Shown here: piece by piece, positions 61,017-64,000 of the stretch
How positions within the stretch are numbered: the stretch's first letter is position 1
Layout: each line of letters begins with the position of its first letter
The notes under the pieces: generated by a model
What the model saw: only the letters and a program-made list of their open reading frames with translations
What the model was told of the DNA's origin: nothing
Database searches by the model: none
NCBI RefSeq assembly: GCF_016862315.1
Contig: NZ_BOMS01000009.1
Coordinates: forward strand, 1 to 64,000
DNA length: 64,000 nucleotides
Source: Actinoplanes palleronii
Lineage (GTDB): Bacteria; Actinomycetota; Actinomycetes; Mycobacteriales; Micromonosporaceae
Direction: 5' to 3'
Made by a program: the position numbers and the translations under genes

Positions 61017-61388
61017 GTGAATATCGAGACGGCGCTCAAGGAAGCGATGACCATCGAGGGCGCTATCGGCGTCGCTCTGGTGGACTACACCAGCGGGCTC
61101 ACCCTGGGCGTGCTCGGCGGCGGCCCGACCATGGACATGAACATCGCGGCGGCCGGCAACACCGACGTGATCCGTGCCAAGGTACGCACCCTCGGGATGC
61201 TCGGGCTGCAGGACGGCATCGAGGACATCCTGATCACCCTGGACAGCCAGTACCACCTGATCCGCCTGTTGCAGAACAAGCGCAACGGCGAGTCGTTCTT
61301 CCTCTACCTGTCGCTGCGCAAGGACCGGGCCAACCTGGGGCTGGCCCGCCACCAGCTCCGCCGGATCGAAGCGGAACTCGACGTCTGA
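61017..61388 (+). CDS. Roadblock/LC7-like protein, first of a pair
   Basis: A 123-residue alpha/beta protein of roadblock/LC7-like size and pattern (MTIEGAIGVALVDYTSGLTLG, then HLIRLLQNKRNGESFFLYLSL). Such proteins regulate small Ras-like GTPases in bacteria and gliding or differentiation systems. The GTG start was chosen from the conserved N-terminus. Its stop overlaps the next ATG (TGATG), so the two are coupled and likely form a heterodimer. Confidence 0.75.
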   Translation: MNIETALKEAMTIEGAIGVALVDYTSGLTLGVLGGGPTMDMNIAAAGNTDVIRAKVRTLGMLGLQDGIEDILITLDSQYHLIRLLQNKRNGESFFLYLSLRKDRANLGLARHQLRRIEAELDV

Positions 61389-61789
61389 TGCCCACCCAGG
61401 AGGATCTCGACGCCTCCGTCCTGGCTGAGCTCGCCACGCTGCGCCTGCAGGTGCCCGGCGTCGCGGGCTGCGTGGTGGCCGGTGTGGACGGCCTGCTCAT
61501 GCTGTACGACACCACCATCGGCACGGAGCCGCACGACGTCGCCGCGCTGGCGGCCGGCGCGCACGGGATCAGCCGCACGACCGGTGCGGTTCTCGGGCAG
61601 GGCGGCTTCTCCGACGTCACCATCCACAACCAGAACGGCTACCTGACGGTCTACGCGATCGGGGACCTGGCCCTGCTGGTGGTGATCGGTGAGGGTGGTC
61701 TGAACATCGCCCGGCTGCACCTGGAAGCCCGCTCGGTGACCGCGAAGCTGTCCGGCATGCTGAAGATCCGGCCCGCGCACCACATGTGA
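61388..61789 (+). CDS. Roadblock/LC7-domain protein, second of a pair
   Basis: A 133-residue roadblock/LC7 protein: VPGVAGCVVAGVDGLLMLYDT is the first strand-turn-strand, followed by a helix with HDVAALAAGAHGISRTTG, then YLTVYAIGDLALLVVIGEGGLN. Compared with actinobacterial conservons (histidine kinase, roadblock, DUF742, GTPase), the kinase, DUF742 and GTPase genes are absent, so the pair acts on a partner encoded elsewhere. A perfect 16-bp hairpin follows. Confidence 0.85.
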   Translation: MPTQEDLDASVLAELATLRLQVPGVAGCVVAGVDGLLMLYDTTIGTEPHDVAALAAGAHGISRTTGAVLGQGGFSDVTIHNQNGYLTVYAIGDLALLVVIGEGGLNIARLHLEARSVTAKLSGMLKIRPAHHM

Positions 61790-61797
61790 AACGGCTT

Positions 61798-61831
61798 ACG
61801 CCCTCTGATCCGGCTCCGGATCAGAGGGCGT
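61798..61831. terminator. Bidirectional terminator hairpin
   Basis: ACGCCCTCTGATCCGG and CCGGATCAGAGGGCGT are perfect 16-nt inverted copies separated by CT. It sits between the converging ends of the roadblock gene (61789) and the metallopeptidase gene (61841). There is no U-run on either side, as is common in actinobacterial terminators. Confidence 0.8.
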
Positions 61832-61840
61832 CGTCGTGTG

Positions 61841-63979
61841 TCAGGACAACGTGACGAAACCGTCCACGTTGAGCCGGCTGGCGCGGTTCACGAACCGGAC
61901 CGTGTGCGTGCCGGACCCCGACCAGGTCAGGGTGTAGACGACCGACCGGTTCCCGGCCGTCGCACTGGCCAGGTTGACGCTGCTGAACTTCGTGCCGTCG
62001 ACGTAGACGTCCGCGACGCCGCTGGACTTGTCGCGGGTGCCGACCAGCCCGACCGAACGGCCGGTGAACGTGTAGGACACCGCCGCGTCCTTCGCCACCG
62101 TGGTCTGCTCACTGCCACCGAGCCGGGTGCTTCCGCTCGTCGTCGACCAGGCCCCGGTGTACGTGCCCCCGCGCACCTCGACCGCCGTGGTCGCCCACTC
62201 CCCCAGGACCTTGCCGGCGTGCCCGAGCTTGTCGGCGACCGCGAGATCCCAGCGGGTCCGTACGCCGGGCTTCGCCGTCGCCGCGAACTGCCGCGCCGCC
62301 GGTGCCAGGGTCGTCGCGCCGCTGCCGGTGCTCGCCGTGATCTTCTGCTGGGCGACGCCGTTCGGGTCGGTCAGGTCCCAGCGCACCGACACCGGCACCC
62401 CGCTCGCGCTGACCGTGCCCCCGGCCCGCAGGTACGCGGCCGGCACCGGGCTGCCCACCGGCGCGTTGCCGTCCGCCTTGATCGTGATCGCGGCGGTCCG
62501 GCTGGTGTTGCCGTACGGGTCGGCCGCGACCGCCTGCAGCTTGTGCGTCCCGTCCGGGATCGCCGCCGCCACCGACGTCGCGGTCCCCGGGGCGGTCGCC
62601 ACCACCACGCCGTCGACAAGTACCGACACCGACGTGACAGCGGAGTCGTCGGTGACCCGGCTCCAGGTCACCGTGGCCTTCGCGGTGGTGATCGACGCAT
62701 TGGCCTTCGGGGCGGTCAGCGCGAACGCGGACGGCGCCTTGGTGTCGACGACCTTGCTGATCGTCACCGGCAGCCCGGCTGCCGTCGCCGTGCCGGTCCG
62801 GATCGCCATGGTGCCGGCCGGATCGTTCCAGCCCTCGCCGGGCAGCAGCACCGGCACCGCCGGGTGGTACGACAGCAGCTGGTGGTCGTGGGCGTACTCG
62901 CTGGCCAGCCCGCTGTCCACGAAGCGGACGGCCAGCCCGGTGCCGGCCTTGGCCATGGGCTGGTCGAGGCGCCCGCCGGTGCGGTACTCGAGGAACCAGG
63001 TGCGGGTCCCGCTGGTCCAGGTGACCTGCCGCAGACCCTTGCCGCCGGAGAGTGGCGCGAGCACGACCTGCTTGCCCGCCGTCGCCGGCTGGGTGCCACC
63101 GGCGCCCAGCACCCCGAGCGCGTCGAGGTGCGCCGCGGTCAGCTCGCCGGCCGCCCGGTTGCCCATGATGTCCCACGGGTCGGCGTACCCCTCGACGGCA
63201 CAGGTCGCGGAGAGCGGCACCGTCGTCTTGCGCGTGGCGTCGGCGTAGCAGTGGTAGCCGTCGCTGTGCCACAGGCCCAGGTTGTGACCGAGCTCGTGCC
63301 CGGCCACCTGGGTGGAGTCGTAGCCGTTGAGCCAGACGAAGCTGTCGCCGTACTGGCCGGCGCCGATGGTGCCGAGACCGGCCCAGGAGCAGGCGGCCAG
63401 CCGGGGGAACCAGACGACGACGTGGTGGAACCGGTCCTTCACGGTGGTGCCGGCGATCGCCCGGGCGGCCGTCTCGATCGCCTTGTGGTCGCAGCCGCTG
63501 ATCGCCGTGCTCAGCCTGGTCACCGCGGTGACCTTGTCGACGGTGAACCGGATCGCGCCGCCGCTGACCGTGTCGTAGTACTTGTCGACCTGCTTGCCGA
63601 GCGCGGCGAAGTCCGGCACCGGCGCGAGCGCGGCCTGCCAGTGGACGGGGACGACGACCAGGTGGTGTGTCCCGGCCACCGACGTGGTCGCGGCGGTTCG
63701 CATCCGCCCGCCGACCTCGCTGACCGTCCCGTCCGCCGCCCGGTCCACGGTCACCGTCGCGCCGGAGGTGATCCCCTCCGCCAGGTCCGCCGGCACCGCG
63801 ATCGCCGTCCCGGCGCTGGTCACCACCTCGGTGCGGGTGACGTCCGCGCCACCCGGGAACGCGTCGGCGACGGTGCGCTGCAGCACCCCGGTGAGCGTGG
63901 TCCCGGCCGGCGCGGCCTGCGCGACGGCGGGAGTGGCGCACAGCAGTGCGGCGGTGAACAACGCAACCGGTCGGATCAT
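61841..63979 (-). CDS. Secreted zinc metallopeptidase (gametolysin/M11-like) with C-terminal beta domains
   Basis: A 712-residue secreted protease. Residues 1-22 are a Sec signal peptide (AVAQA-AP). The metzincin zinc motif is complete: His228-Glu-x-x-His232-x-x-Gly-x-x-His238 (HELGHNLGLWH), with a Met-turn in DIMGNRAAG. The N-terminal about 110 residues look like a propeptide or adaptor. After the catalytic domain (about 105-400) lie an Ig-like domain (about 415-500) and C-terminal beta-rich modules to 712 that probably bind substrate. It should hydrolyse protein outside the cell. It is the last gene in the window and intact. Confidence 0.9.
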   Translation of the reverse strand: MIRPVALFTAALLCATPAVAQAAPAGTTLTGVLQRTVADAFPGGADVTRTEVVTSAGTAIAVPADLAEGITSGATVTVDRAADGTVSEVGGRMRTAATTSVAGTHHLVVVPVHWQAALAPVPDFAALGKQVDKYYDTVSGGAIRFTVDKVTAVTRLSTAISGCDHKAIETAARAIAGTTVKDRFHHVVVWFPRLAACSWAGLGTIGAGQYGDSFVWLNGYDSTQVAGHELGHNLGLWHSDGYHCYADATRKTTVPLSATCAVEGYADPWDIMGNRAAGELTAAHLDALGVLGAGGTQPATAGKQVVLAPLSGGKGLRQVTWTSGTRTWFLEYRTGGRLDQPMAKAGTGLAVRFVDSGLASEYAHDHQLLSYHPAVPVLLPGEGWNDPAGTMAIRTGTATAAGLPVTISKVVDTKAPSAFALTAPKANASITTAKATVTWSRVTDDSAVTSVSVLVDGVVVATAPGTATSVAAAIPDGTHKLQAVAADPYGNTSRTAAITIKADGNAPVGSPVPAAYLRAGGTVSASGVPVSVRWDLTDPNGVAQQKITASTGSGATTLAPAARQFAATAKPGVRTRWDLAVADKLGHAGKVLGEWATTAVEVRGGTYTGAWSTTSGSTRLGGSEQTTVAKDAAVSYTFTGRSVGLVGTRDKSSGVADVYVDGTKFSSVNLASATAGNRSVVYTLTWSGSGTHTVRFVNRASRLNVDGFVTLS

Positions 63980-64000
63980 GCTCAGCCGGATCGGCCGCCC

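Overview
The window is high-GC actinobacterial DNA. Most third codon positions are G or C, GTG starts are common, overlaps of ATGA type are frequent and TTA codons are rare. The gene set fits a filamentous actinomycete of the Micromonosporaceae type (Actinoplanes-like), though no rRNA or single diagnostic marker is present and the genus is inference. No tRNA, rRNA, CRISPR array, insertion sequence or intact prophage was seen.

Layout. Positions 1-10.6 kb hold a mixed housekeeping and secreted set: an SGNH-hydrolase lipoprotein, a NYN/OST-HTH RNase-like protein, a PilZ protein, a phosphoribosyltransferase, a CPA1 Na+/H+ antiporter, a secreted PL7 alginate lyase with a perfect palindromic operator candidate, a glucose-6-phosphate dehydrogenase homologue and a lone endolysin-like peptidase. 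Positions 10.6-16.7 kb are an acyl-CoA metabolism locus: an acyl-CoA ligase and a three-domain SRPBCC/thiolase-like/enoyl-CoA-hydratase fusion run leftwards, and a TetR regulator with an acyl-CoA dehydrogenase run rightwards. Positions 16.8-19.7 kb hold a methyltransferase translationally coupled to a PAS-GGDEF-EAL protein. Positions 20-32 kb hold a PadR/membrane-protein pair, a LacI regulator, an Imm51-like orphan, a lincosamide-nucleotidyltransferase-like gene, an Asp23 protein, a zinc alcohol dehydrogenase, a MazG-like hydrolase and a divergent pair of large proline-rich membrane proteins.

From 32 kb onward the window is rich in genes of defence-associated families. These are a 1435-residue SF1 helicase fused to a DUF559 nuclease; an Rpn/PD-(D/E)XK nuclease with a strong internal start and a partly duplicated C-terminal gene beside it; an EVE-like/DUF3883 protein and an N-terminally truncated Lhr-like helicase in a lower-GC patch (about 43.5-46.1 kb); and a complete four-gene Wadjet-like SMC operon (TIGR02677/02678/02680/02679 families, 49.5-57.7 kb). 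The Wadjet-like operon is followed 9 nt later by a helicase-associated-domain gene that may be a fifth member. Interspersed are a DEAD-box RNA helicase with a clear terminator, a membrane diguanylate cyclase and an orphan sugar-binding protein. The window ends with a roadblock/LC7 pair and a secreted M11-like zinc metallopeptidase.

Links between genes. Three separate c-di-GMP proteins (PilZ receptor, PAS-GGDEF-EAL, membrane GGDEF) occur in 40 kb. Two long imperfect palindromes (275 bp at 19670-19944 and about 224 bp at 8172-8395) share sequence and appear to be copies of a dispersed intergenic repeat. The most unusual observations are the Rpn large/small arrangement with its duplicated small gene, the possible fifth Wadjet gene, and this palindrome family.
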